Below, piece by piece: positions 52,776-61,604 of a stretch of DNA of 64,000 nt. Made by a program: the position numbers and the translations under genes. Below the pieces are notes generated by a model. It was not told where the DNA came from and made no database searches. It saw only the letters and a list, made by a program, of their open reading frames with translations. Position 1 is the stretch's first letter; each line of letters begins with the position of its first letter. The stretch spans positions 1 to 64,000 of the forward strand of contig NZ_AAVU01000006.1 of NCBI RefSeq assembly GCF_000169095.1. Reading direction: 5' to 3'. Source of the DNA: Lyngbya sp. PCC 8106. GTDB lineage: Bacteria; Cyanobacteriota; Cyanobacteriia; Cyanobacteriales; Microcoleaceae.

Positions 52776-55754
52776 CTAATTGTCCGAATAAGCCTCCATT
52801 GGTAGACAAGAACAAACGAAATTGCGATCGCCATAAGCGTTATCAATCCGTCCCACAGAAGGCCAGAATTTATGTTCTCGCAACCAAGGCGCCGGGTAAG
52901 CCGCCTGTTCACGGGAATAGGGATGATTCCACTCACCCACAATTAGCGATTCTGCGGTATGTGGTGCGTTCTTTAAGGGGTTGTTTTCAGTGTCTATGTC
53001 TCCCGACTCAATCGCCCCAATTTCGCGCCGAATGGCAATCATCGCCTCACAGAAACGGTCTAATTCTGCTTTCGACTCGCTTTCAGTCGGTTCAACCATC
53101 ATGGTTCCCGGTACCGGCCAAGAAACAGTAGGCGCGTGGAAGCCAAAATCCATCAACCGTTTGGCGATATCATCGACTTCAATATTCGCCGATTTTTTCA
53201 CGCCTCGCAAGTCTAAAATACACTCATGGGCAATCAAACCATTTTTACCCTTATATAAAATCGGGTAAGCGTCTTTGAGACGAAAAGCCATATAATTCGC
53301 ATTTAAAATTGCCACTTTTGTCGCTTCCGTTAACCCTTCGGCACCCATCATGGCGATATACATCCAAGAAATTACCAAAATACTCGGACTTCCCCAAGGC
53401 GCCGCAGAAATAGCGCCCAAAGACTGAGGATTATCATCCTGCATTGTAACAACTGAATGCCCCGGTAAAAAGGGAATTAAATGAGATTTTACCCCAATTG
53501 GCCCCATTCCCGGCCCACCGCCACCGTGAGGAATACAGAAGGTTTTGTGTAAGTTTAAATGGCAAACATCCGCCCCAAAATCAGCCGGGCGACACAAACC
53601 AACCTGGGCGTTCATATTCGCCCCATCCATATAAACTTGACCGCCATTGTGATGAATAATATCACAAATTTCCTGAATTCCTTCTTCAAAAACCCCGTGA
53701 GTGGAAGGATATGTTACCATCAACGCCGCCAAATTTTGACCGTGTTTTTCGGCTTTGGTTTTGAGGTCATCAATGTCAATATTTCCATCCGCATCACATT
53801 TTACAGCAACAACTTTTAAGCCACACATAACCGCACTTGCCGGGTTTGTTCCGTGGGCAGATTCAGGAATTAAGCAAATATTACGGTTAGTTTCGCTGCG
53901 TTGTTGATGGTAGCGACGAATCACTAATAAACCTGTATATTCCCCTTGAGAACCTGCATTCGGTTGGAGAGAAATTCCATCAAATCCGGTAATTTCTGCT
54001 AACCAAGATTCAAGTTGTTGGAATAAAATTTGATAACCTGTGGTTTGAGATTTGGGGGCAAAGGGATGAATTTTACCAAATTCCGGCCAAGTTACAGGTA
54101 ACATTTCTGCTGCCGCATTTAACTTCATCGTACAGGAACCCAAAGGAATCATCGAAGTGGTTAACGATAAATCTTTGTTTTCCAACCGATGCAAATACCG
54201 TAATAATTCGGTTTCAGAATGATACTGATTAAAAGCCGGATGGGTGAGATATTCGCTAGTTCGTTTGAAAGCATCTAGCAGTGTAGAATTTCCGGAGAGT
54301 TCATCCAGTCGGAAAGGCAATTCATCGGTATCTGAGAAAATTTGCCACAAATCAATTAAATCTTTCAGTGTGGTGGTTTCATCTAAACTGATACCGACAG
54401 TATTTTGATTCAGAGTTCGTAGATTAATATGATGAACTTTGGCTGCATCTAGAATCTCTTGTAATGGTTGGGACCCTAAATTCACTCGTAGGGTATCAAA
54501 ATAGGATTCATTGCTAATTTCATAACCTAAGCGTTGTAATCCTTCGGCTAACATTGCCGTTAACTGATGAATCTTTTCAGCGATTTGTTTTAACCCTTTT
54601 GGCCCGTGATAAACCGCATACATCCCCGCAATAACTGCTAAAAGAACTTGGGCGGTACAAATATTACTGGTGGCTTTATCCCGACGAATATGTTGTTCAC
54701 GAGTTTGTAAAGCTAAACGCAAAGCCGGGTTTCCATTTGCATCTTTTGACACCCCAACTAAACGTCCTGGAACTTGTCGTTTGTAGGTTTCTTTGGTGGC
54801 AAAATAAGCGGCGTGAGGGCCTCCATAACCAAGAGGAACTCCAAGCCGTTGAGTATTTCCAACCACAATATCCGCCCCAAATTCACCAGGAGGCGTTAAC
54901 AACGTTAAGCTTAAAATATCAGCCGCTACGGTAACTAATGCTTTGTGTTTGTGGGCGGTTTCGATAAATTCTCGATAGTCGTAAATTGCCCCATCAGTTG
55001 CGGGATATTGTAGCAACGCCCCAAAAATAGGAGTTTCAAACTTAAAGGTTTTAAAATCACCCACAATGATTTCAATTCCTAGCGGTAAAGCCCGCGTTTT
55101 AACCACATCTATCGTTTGGGGATGACAATCTTCAGAGACAAAAAACGCATCTGCTTTTTTCGCCTTAGAAACGCCATAACTCATACTCATTGCTTCAGCC
55201 GCAGCCGTCGCTTCATCGAGTAAAGAAGCATTGGCAATTTCCATCCCCGTCAGATCAATAATCATCGTTTGAAAGTTTAACAACGCTTCCAAACGACCCT
55301 GGGCAATTTCGGCTTGATAGGGTGTATAAGCTGTGTACCAACCGGGATTTTCTAAAAGATTACGTTGAATAACTGGAGGCGTGATACAGTTAGAATAGCC
55401 CATCCCGATAAACGAGCGAAAGATTTGGTTTTTTGAGGCAATTTCTTTTAATTGGGCGAGGGCTGCATATTCACTTTTAGCGACAGGTAATTTCAGGGAA
55501 CGGTTGAGGCGAATTGATGCCGGGATGGTGCGATCTATGAGTTCATTGAGATTAGAAAATCCCAAAGTTTCTAACATTTGTTGGATCGCGGCAAAGTTCG
55601 GGCCAATATGTCGCTTTAAAAAAGAATCTGTTATAGTAGTCAATTGGGGTTCATCCTCAGCAGTTGGAGAACTGGAATAAAATTGATGAGTTTTTGTGAC
55701 GGTAGATGGAGTGTTGGCTTCTTCTGGATTGGACGTTGAATGAAAATCTAACAT
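52776..55754 (-). CDS. gcvP: Glycine dehydrogenase (decarboxylating), P protein
   Basis: A 992-residue PLP enzyme of the glycine-cleavage system. It decarboxylates glycine and passes the aminomethyl group to lipoylated GcvH, which matters in photorespiration. The PLP Lys is in LNLHKTFCIPHGGGGPGMGP, and a glycine-rich end of this motif is characteristic. The N-terminal half opens with FLKRHIGPNFAAIQQML (about 45-61) and FIGMGYSNCITPPVIQRN. Length is typical of the fused single-chain form. The gcvH gene lies upstream on the same strand with a 360-nt spacer; gcvT is not in this window. Confidence 0.97.
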   Translation of the reverse strand: MLDFHSTSNPEEANTPSTVTKTHQFYSSSPTAEDEPQLTTITDSFLKRHIGPNFAAIQQMLETLGFSNLNELIDRTIPASIRLNRSLKLPVAKSEYAALAQLKEIASKNQIFRSFIGMGYSNCITPPVIQRNLLENPGWYTAYTPYQAEIAQGRLEALLNFQTMIIDLTGMEIANASLLDEATAAAEAMSMSYGVSKAKKADAFFVSEDCHPQTIDVVKTRALPLGIEIIVGDFKTFKFETPIFGALLQYPATDGAIYDYREFIETAHKHKALVTVAADILSLTLLTPPGEFGADIVVGNTQRLGVPLGYGGPHAAYFATKETYKRQVPGRLVGVSKDANGNPALRLALQTREQHIRRDKATSNICTAQVLLAVIAGMYAVYHGPKGLKQIAEKIHQLTAMLAEGLQRLGYEISNESYFDTLRVNLGSQPLQEILDAAKVHHINLRTLNQNTVGISLDETTTLKDLIDLWQIFSDTDELPFRLDELSGNSTLLDAFKRTSEYLTHPAFNQYHSETELLRYLHRLENKDLSLTTSMIPLGSCTMKLNAAAEMLPVTWPEFGKIHPFAPKSQTTGYQILFQQLESWLAEITGFDGISLQPNAGSQGEYTGLLVIRRYHQQRSETNRNICLIPESAHGTNPASAVMCGLKVVAVKCDADGNIDIDDLKTKAEKHGQNLAALMVTYPSTHGVFEEGIQEICDIIHHNGGQVYMDGANMNAQVGLCRPADFGADVCHLNLHKTFCIPHGGGGPGMGPIGVKSHLIPFLPGHSVVTMQDDNPQSLGAISAAPWGSPSILVISWMYIAMMGAEGLTEATKVAILNANYMAFRLKDAYPILYKGKNGLIAHECILDLRGVKKSANIEVDDIAKRLMDFGFHAPTVSWPVPGTMMVEPTESESKAELDRFCEAMIAIRREIGAIESGDIDTENNPLKNAPHTAESLIVGEWNHPYSREQAAYPAPWLREHKFWPSVGRIDNAYGDRNFVCSCLPMEAYSDN

Positions 55755-56114
55755 GAAACTTTAATTAAAACTCCAAAATGTGAATAGTATGGGATTGAGA
55801 ACTACAGAACAGCCAGATGGACAATAAAATAACTTTTCATCAACAGAAAGAGTAAACTTTCCCCTCTGTTCCTCAACCTGACGACAGGTTATGAAATCAT
55901 GGCGATGAGAGATACAGCTTCCTTATTTATTTGTAACAAATTTTTTCACAAAGGAACTAGGAACCGTGGCTTGTGATATAGTTGATGCACTTACTTTACA
56001 AATCTGTACTCAAAAACAACTCCTGGGGTCGCTGTTGTTGAAAAACCGTTATCCCTCATCAGTTAAGAGTTGTGAATCCTAGATTTTTTGTTCCTAGTTC
56101 CAATGACTTAAATT
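55755..56114 (-). other. gcvH-gcvP spacer with hairpin and inverted repeat
   Basis: AACCTG-ACGA-CAGGTT (near 55876-55891) forms a small perfect hairpin in the probable gcvP leader. GGAACTAGGAAC at 55953-55964 is the exact complement of GTTCCTAGTTCC at 56090-56101. I looked for the conserved blocks of a glycine riboswitch and did not see them. The spacer probably holds a separate gcvP promoter. Confidence 0.4.
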
Positions 56115-56504
56115 TTACTCGCCTTCAACAAGCTGTCGATATTCCTCTGCTGTCAGACAATCATCTAAATCATTGACCTCATCAATGCGAACTTTAATTA
56201 ACCATCCCTCGCCATAAGGATCGTCTGCAAGCTGTTCGGGTGATTCTACCACAGCATCGTTCCGTTCGACTACTGTTCCACTGATGGGAGCTTTCATATC
56301 TTCTACCGCTTTGACAGACTCAACAGTCCCAAAAGATTCGCCTTTCTCAATCGCATCGTTGACATCGGGCAATTCTAAAAACACAATATCCCCAAGTTGT
56401 TCAACGGCGAAAGCACTCACTCCAACCGTGGCAATTTCACCATCAAGTCGGACATATTCATGGGTGTCAGTGTATTTTAGATCTTCAGGATATTCTATCG
56501 TCAT
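56115..56504 (-). CDS. gcvH: Glycine cleavage system H protein
   Basis: A 129-residue lipoyl carrier that shuttles the aminomethyl group between GcvP, GcvT and the dehydrogenase. The lipoylated Lys is in SVKAVEDMKAPISG, near residue 62, within the ESVKAVEDM motif. DLKYTDTHEYVRLDGEIATVG at the start and EGWLIKV near the end are typical (the first is quoted here as DLKYTDTHEYVRL). I chose the ATG at 56504, because GAGGA lies 6 nt before it but touches the alternative ATG at 56510. Confidence 0.96.
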   Translation of the reverse strand: MTIEYPEDLKYTDTHEYVRLDGEIATVGVSAFAVEQLGDIVFLELPDVNDAIEKGESFGTVESVKAVEDMKAPISGTVVERNDAVVESPEQLADDPYGEGWLIKVRIDEVNDLDDCLTAEEYRQLVEGE

Positions 56505-56587
56505 AATCATTCCTCACAAATTGCAAAAATTCAGCCTAACACTGCTAACTTAGCTACAGAATAATCCCAGCATAATCGGCTAGAATT

Positions 56588-57421
56588 ATGAACAAAGTAA
56601 CTCTCAAACGCCTCATTATAGGAGAATTTTCACTCCATCGCTTGCTGATCTCGACAATGATCATTTATGCTTGCGTTGGAATCTGGGCCTATTTTGGGAC
56701 TGATCGCCTAATTTTTCTCCCACCACCGTCGAGTTACACCCAGACTAACGAGTTGATCCAACTCAAAGCCGCAAATGGCGACAATATTACCGCCCTCTAC
56801 CTGCCCAACCCCGAAAGTCAGTATACTATCCTTTACAGCCATGGCAATGCCGAAGACATCGGACAGACTCACTTCCACTTAAAACAGCTACAGGAAATAG
56901 GCTTTTCAGTCTTGGTTTATGACTATCCAGGTTATGGGACTAGCAGTGGAAAACCGACGGTAAAAGGCACCTATCACGCCATTAATGCGGCCTACAACTA
57001 CCTCACCCAAGACTTAAATATACCGCCCCATGAAATTATCGTCTATGGTCGTTCCGTTGGGGGAGGGCCGTCTGTTGATTTAGCGTCTCGTCAACCCGTT
57101 GGGGGGTTAATCATTGAAAGTTCGTTTGTGAGTATTTTTCGCACTGTTACCCCCATTCCCCTATTTCCCTTTGATAAGTTTCCCAATCTGGCTAAAATCC
57201 CGAATGTTCGCAGTCCAATCTTAATCCTACACGGAAATCAGGATCAAGTTATTCCCTTTTGGCATGGTCAAAAACTCTACGCCAAAGCCAATGAACCGAA
57301 AATGTCTTTCTGGGTAGACGGCGCGGATCATAACGACTTGTTAGATGTCGCCGGACAAAGTTATCTAGAAACCCTTAAACAGTTTATCAAATTAGTTGAA
57401 AATCACCCTAGCTCAACTTAA
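56588..57421 (+). CDS. Alpha/beta-hydrolase with N-terminal membrane anchor (ABHD13/17-like)
   Basis: A 277-residue serine hydrolase. A membrane helix lies at about 18-40 (LLISTMIIYACVGIWAYF). The catalytic domain has LYSHGNAEDIG (oxyanion region), YDYPGYGTSSG, nucleophile Ser in YGRSVGGGPSVDLA, and a terminal WVDGADHNDLLD with the His. This pattern matches the bem46/ABHD13/ABHD17 group, membrane-anchored esterases or depalmitoylase relatives; the substrate is unknown. It diverges from gcvH and is followed 83 nt later by the broken SH3 gene. Confidence 0.85.
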   Translation: MNKVTLKRLIIGEFSLHRLLISTMIIYACVGIWAYFGTDRLIFLPPPSSYTQTNELIQLKAANGDNITALYLPNPESQYTILYSHGNAEDIGQTHFHLKQLQEIGFSVLVYDYPGYGTSSGKPTVKGTYHAINAAYNYLTQDLNIPPHEIIVYGRSVGGGPSVDLASRQPVGGLIIESSFVSIFRTVTPIPLFPFDKFPNLAKIPNVRSPILILHGNQDQVIPFWHGQKLYAKANEPKMSFWVDGADHNDLLDVAGQSYLETLKQFIKLVENHPSST

Positions 57422-57504
57422 CTCAATCAGTGTATAATCAGTCAATTCAGAATTTGTGTATGGGTGCATTTACCGTGTTCACATAACACGAGGACGTTTA
57501 CCCG

Positions 57505-57866
57505 ATGAAACTCACTAAATTTTTGGGAAAATCCCTATTGATTTTGACCGGAATTTGCTTAACTTGGGTTCCCCAATTTTCTGCCATTGCTAGCCTAACT
57601 CCGGTTAACCATACCTCTGAAACTGGACTCAACTCGATACATCTACCTCAAGCTGAATATCAACTTGCAAATATTCGCAGTTGTTCCGTTGCTGACCCGA
57701 CAGATACCCCCCTCAATGTGCGTTCAACTCCTAATGGAAAATTATTGGCAGTTTACCCGATGGCGTGAAAGTCGAATGGCTGAAAACCTCCGATAATAAC
57801 AAATGGGCGTTTATTCGCACTTCTATTATGGAAGGTTATGTTTGGGCAGCTTATCTGAAATGTTAA
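57505..57866 (+). pseudogene. Exported SH3-domain protein with a frameshift
   Basis: A signal peptide (MKLTKFLGKSLLILTGICLT) and the first part of an SH3_3 domain (RSCSVADPTDTPLNVRSTPN) are followed by a frame change at about 57751-57756. In the written frame translation ends at a TGA after 87 residues. Shifting by one base near GTTTACCC restores a natural ending: PDGVKVEWLKTSDNNKWAFI, then RTSIMEGYVWAAYLKC and TAA at 57864-57866. One missing T would explain it. It could be an inactivated gene or a sequencing error. The intact protein would be about 120 residues and periplasmic. Confidence 0.8.
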
Positions 57867-58017
57867 TTCACAGCTAAACCGCAATTAACGGAGACTCAAA
57901 ATACCTCAAAGACACAGAGAAAACCCCCAAATAAATCTTTGTGTCTTTGTCTGTTTGTGTTCCCTCTCAATTCAGACTAAAAACTCTATTTTCTGCATCT
58001 ACTTACCCTAACCGCTT

Positions 58018-59019
58018 ATGTCAATTATTGTCGCCCAACAGTTGAGTAAAGTCTATCCCGTCGCCGTAAAAGAACCGGGGTTGAAAGGAACCCTGCGTCA
58101 CTTTTTTAATCGAACCTATCGCCAAGTTCAAGCGGTGCGTGAAGTTTCTTTTAGCTTAGAAGCCGGAGAAGTTGTCGGGTTTTTGGGTGCAAATGGGGCG
58201 GGAAAAACCACAACTTTAAAAATGCTGACTGGACTAATTCATCCGTCTAGCGGTGTGGTCAAAGTCGCAGGTTATACCCCTTTTGAGCGCCAATCTTCCT
58301 TCTTACATCAGATTACCCTAATTATGGGGCAGAAGCAACAGTTAATTTGGGATTTACCCGCCTTAGACTCTCTGCGAATTAATGCAGCCGTTTATGGGAT
58401 TTCTGACTCAGAATTTCGCTCTCGTTTGGGAGAGTTAAGCGAGATGCTTTTCCTCAAAGAACAGTTAAAACAACCCGTCAGAAAGCTGTCTTTGGGTGAA
58501 CGAATGAAAGCGGAATTATTAGCAGCTTTGTTACATCGTCCGCAAGTGTTATTTTTAGATGAACCCACACTCGGTTTAGATGTTAATGCTCAAGTTGCTG
58601 TCCGCCAATTTTTAGCCGAATATAATCAACGTTATCATGCAACAATTCTGCTCACCAGTCATTATATGGCAGATATTACCGCTTTGTGTAAACGGGTAAT
58701 TTTAATTCATCAAGGCGAGTTGATTTATGATGGTAATTTAGAGGGATTACTTGAACGATTTTCCCCCTATCGAGAAGTTAAAATTGAGTTAGCAAATTCT
58801 CCCCAAGAACATCCCCAAGCCTTCCAGAATATCTTCGCAAAATATGGAGAAATCGAATCTATTCAAGGACAATCTGTGCGGTTGTTAGTGCAGCGAGAAA
58901 CCCTAACCAACACGATTGCTGAAATTTTAGCGCAAATGGAAGTGTTAGACTTAACCATTAGTGATCCTCCGATTGAAGAAGTGATTGGTCGAGTGTTTAG
59001 TCGTGGCAGCGTTCAATAA
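58018..59019 (+). CDS. ABC-2 type transporter ATP-binding protein
   Basis: A 333-residue ATPase subunit. Walker A is GANGAGKTT (about 59-67), the signature is LSLGERMKAELLAALLHRP, Walker B is VLFLDEPTLGLD and the H-loop is LLTSHYMADI. The N-terminal VYPVAVKEPGLKGTLRHFF extension and C-terminal regulatory domain are typical of cyanobacterial ABC-2 exporters of the viologen/multidrug type. Permeases of that group normally follow but are not here; the next gene is sodC. It may therefore work with a permease encoded elsewhere. Confidence 0.9.
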   Translation: MSIIVAQQLSKVYPVAVKEPGLKGTLRHFFNRTYRQVQAVREVSFSLEAGEVVGFLGANGAGKTTTLKMLTGLIHPSSGVVKVAGYTPFERQSSFLHQITLIMGQKQQLIWDLPALDSLRINAAVYGISDSEFRSRLGELSEMLFLKEQLKQPVRKLSLGERMKAELLAALLHRPQVLFLDEPTLGLDVNAQVAVRQFLAEYNQRYHATILLTSHYMADITALCKRVILIHQGELIYDGNLEGLLERFSPYREVKIELANSPQEHPQAFQNIFAKYGEIESIQGQSVRLLVQRETLTNTIAEILAQMEVLDLTISDPPIEEVIGRVFSRGSVQ

Positions 59020-59122
59020 GTAATATAATGAAAATCATTCTAAATTTTGACTCTTAATTCTTCTACAATCGAGGTATAATAGTACAGAAATTGTTATTAA
59101 TGATGTTGATTGGAAATTTTAG

Positions 59123-59728
59123 ATGAATATACCCAGAAAAATTTTATCCCTTTTATTTGGATTGTTGTTGATGGTGGCGACGGTCAGTTGTGATCAAATT
59201 GGTGATTCTCAATCAACCGCAGAAGCCGATAATACCGAGCAAATTGTAGCCGTTGCAGAGATCAAAGGCGCATCAGATTCTAACCTATCAGGAACCATCA
59301 CTTTAACTGAAAATCAACCTTTAGACACCTCAGAAATCTTACCCACGGTAGAAGTCAAAGCCGAAGTTAGTGGCCTACCTCCGAATACTAAACATGGATT
59401 TCATATTCATCAAACTGCAAAATGTGAACCCGATTTTGGGGCGGCAGGTGGACATTTTGATCCCGGCCCTTATGGAGAAACAAACCCCGATGCCAATCAT
59501 CCATTTCACATGGGAGACTTACCCAATTTAGTCGCAGATGCCCAAGGAAATGCTGTTTTTACCCATCGTACCAGTCGCGTCACCCTTTCATCAGGGCCGT
59601 TAAGTTTATTTGATGAAGATGGCAGTGCTTTTATCGTACACATCGATGAAGATCAAGGCACAACTGGCGTTCAAGGCGGTGCAGGCGGTGGTCGTTTAGG
59701 GTGCGGTATTATCGAGAAACAAGCCTAA
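59123..59728 (+). CDS. sodC: Superoxide dismutase [Cu-Zn], exported
   Basis: A 201-residue Cu/Zn SOD. The signal peptide ends near VATVSC (C23), a weak lipobox, so lipoprotein anchoring is possible. The copper ligands are seen as two His in HGFHIHQ, one in the bridging HP..FHMGD region and one in FIVHIDE. The zinc site is GGHFDPGPYGETNPDANHPF. The disulfide Cys pair is in AKCEPDF and GCGII, and the active-site Arg is in GGGRLGCG. The enzyme removes superoxide in the periplasm or lumen. A TATAAT-like AT-rich stretch lies upstream. Confidence 0.93.
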   Translation: MNIPRKILSLLFGLLLMVATVSCDQIGDSQSTAEADNTEQIVAVAEIKGASDSNLSGTITLTENQPLDTSEILPTVEVKAEVSGLPPNTKHGFHIHQTAKCEPDFGAAGGHFDPGPYGETNPDANHPFHMGDLPNLVADAQGNAVFTHRTSRVTLSSGPLSLFDEDGSAFIVHIDEDQGTTGVQGGAGGGRLGCGIIEKQA

Positions 59729-59799
59729 AACAGTTTACAGTGACCAGTGAACAGGTTTCAGGTGAAAGGTAACAGGTGATATGATATCCGATTGATTAA

Positions 59800-60205
59800 T
59801 TTTGTTATGGGGTGGGGCGGGTTTATCAATTTTCGGCGTGGAGCAGATCGTTTTCAACGACGAGAGGAAACGCCGTCCCCATGTGGTAATACAATGAAAA
59901 AGCCGAAACGCAAAAACCAAGCAGAGTAGGTATCAGCACCTTGAAAACTAGAGTTAGGGGGTTCCAGGCAGGAAGGCTTGACTGGGTAAAAACTCGCTCG
60001 CAACAAGTACAAGTCTTTGAGACACCGTACCGCAGGGCTGGCGGAATCGGGACTCTGTAATGGGTCGAAAGTCTGTGGACATGACGTAAGACGGGATATA
60101 ACTAATGCGAAGCGCGTTGTGTACGCAGATGTGGATGAAGCAGAAACTTAAATCGTGAGATTTAGGAATCCCTTGCCTCTGCCGATGGGAGGATGTTAAG
60201 ATTGA
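59800..60205 (+). mobile_element. Orphan IS200/IS605-type right end (omega-RNA-like relic)
   Basis: The stretch opens with GGGGCGGGTTTATC and a short protein-like frame (ending at the TGA at 59895-59897, with another ending at 59927-59929). This may be the tail of a lost tnpB. Then comes about 270 nt of structured non-coding sequence (CTCGCAACAAGTACA, GAGACACCG, GGCGGAATCGGGACT) of a type I recall from cyanobacterial tnpB right ends. It finishes with a CCC/GGG hairpin and GGGAGGATGT (60187-60196), also found at the right end near 28514. No intact tnpB is present. Confidence 0.65.
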
Positions 60206-60262
60206 ATATAGGCAAATTCCAGCATAATTAGTGAATAATTCTGATTTAAATAGAGGGATGCA

Positions 60263-61603
60263 GTGGCACGAATTCTCATATCTCAGCAGGAAATACAAGC
60301 CGCGTCAGAAGAATACGGCACTCCGCTGTACTTGTATAATCTCAATAAAATTAGCCGTCAATATTCCAAACTACGAGATTACCTGCCCCCAAATTTCAAC
60401 ATTCTCTATACTCTCAAGGCCAATAGCAATTTAACCATCTGCCATAGATTAGCTCAATTAGGATGTGGAGCAGATATCAGTTCGACGGGAGAATTGAAGG
60501 CAGCACTCAAAACAGGATTTTCAGCCCCACAAATTGTATTTACAGGGCCAGGAAAAACTAACTCAGAACTAGCAGCAGCAATAGAAGCAGGAATTGGCAT
60601 AATCGTACTAGAATCAATAAACGAAGCTCGTCGTTTGAATAATTTGGCTCAAAAGTATGGTAAAAAGCAAGATGTTTTAATTCGGATTAACCCCTTATAC
60701 AGAACAAATCAAAGTTGCGAAATTAGGGAAAAAGCAAGTAGTTGTGGGGCCAATGATACTAATAGTGTCCAGCCTAGTCTAACAATTCAAACCATCGCCA
60801 GTAGCTCTAGCAAATTTGGTGTAGATGAAAATAAAGCTATAGAAGAAATTGCAGCGATCAACTCTTTGGAGAATCTCAACTTAAAAGGTATTCATATCTT
60901 TACTGAAAGTAATGTCCTAGACTACCAACAACTATTAGCTTCTTGGACAAATACCATCAGTATAGCCAACAAAATTAATGACCAAGGTTATCATATTTCC
61001 CTGTTAGATTTTGGTGGTGGAATTGGTATACCTTATAATACTGTCGATCCTGAATTTGATATGGAATCCTTTGGTAAAGAGTTACAAAGGATTTTTGAGA
61101 ATAATCCTTATTCTTATCATTGTATTGTAGAGATTGGGCGTTATCTGGTCGGAGAAGCAGGATGTTATATCACAGAGGTGGTTGACATCAAAGAATCTCT
61201 AGGGCAAAAATTTATTATTTTGGATGGGGGCGTCCACCAACTATTAAGACTGTCGATGAAACCAGCAAGCAAATATATGGAAGTGCTGGGAAAAAATGGT
61301 AACTATACTCAGAAAGCAACTCTGGGAGGAAAACTACCAACCCCCTTAGATATTATGGTGGAGGATGTGATGGTTCCAGAAGATATAGAAATAGGCGATC
61401 GCCTGGTCATCTATAATTGTGGAGCTTATGGGTTTAATCATAGTTTGACCAATTTTGCCTTGCACAATTATCCAGCAGAAGTAGCTTATAGTGACGGAGA
61501 AATGGAACTCATTCGCGAACCTGGAAAAATAGAAGATTTTTTCTTGAATCAAAAATTACCTTTTGCGACAAATCTAGAAAAAGAATTAATTACTTCTATT
61601 TAA
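60263..61603 (+). CDS. Fold-type III PLP decarboxylase-like protein (LysA/BtrK-like)
   Basis: A 446-residue protein of the alanine-racemase-fold decarboxylases. The PLP Lys is K52 in LYTLKANSN. Other sites are H211 in GIHIFTESN, the GGG loop in LDFGGGIGIPY (251-253), EIGRYLVGEAG (290-300) and CGAYGF (386-391). Where diaminopimelate decarboxylase and BtrK-type enzymes have a catalytic Cys (pattern LCTPLD), this has Pro359 (LPTPLD). It is therefore probably not the housekeeping lysA and may have changed chemistry. GTG start with AGAGGGA upstream. It is the first gene of a four-gene operon; the next ATG follows after 1 nt. Confidence 0.85.
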   Translation: MARILISQQEIQAASEEYGTPLYLYNLNKISRQYSKLRDYLPPNFNILYTLKANSNLTICHRLAQLGCGADISSTGELKAALKTGFSAPQIVFTGPGKTNSELAAAIEAGIGIIVLESINEARRLNNLAQKYGKKQDVLIRINPLYRTNQSCEIREKASSCGANDTNSVQPSLTIQTIASSSSKFGVDENKAIEEIAAINSLENLNLKGIHIFTESNVLDYQQLLASWTNTISIANKINDQGYHISLLDFGGGIGIPYNTVDPEFDMESFGKELQRIFENNPYSYHCIVEIGRYLVGEAGCYITEVVDIKESLGQKFIILDGGVHQLLRLSMKPASKYMEVLGKNGNYTQKATLGGKLPTPLDIMVEDVMVPEDIEIGDRLVIYNCGAYGFNHSLTNFALHNYPAEVAYSDGEMELIREPGKIEDFFLNQKLPFATNLEKELITSI

Positions 61604-61604
61604 G

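Noticed and set aside
55755..56114. Glycine riboswitch upstream of gcvP
   Set aside because: I could not find the conserved paired blocks of the glycine aptamer on the minus strand; only a simple hairpin and a 12-nt inverted repeat are present.
60263..61603. Housekeeping diaminopimelate decarboxylase lysA
   Set aside because: The catalytic Cys is replaced by Pro, the HIGSQ-type motif reads HIFTESN, and it is embedded in an operon of accessory enzymes.
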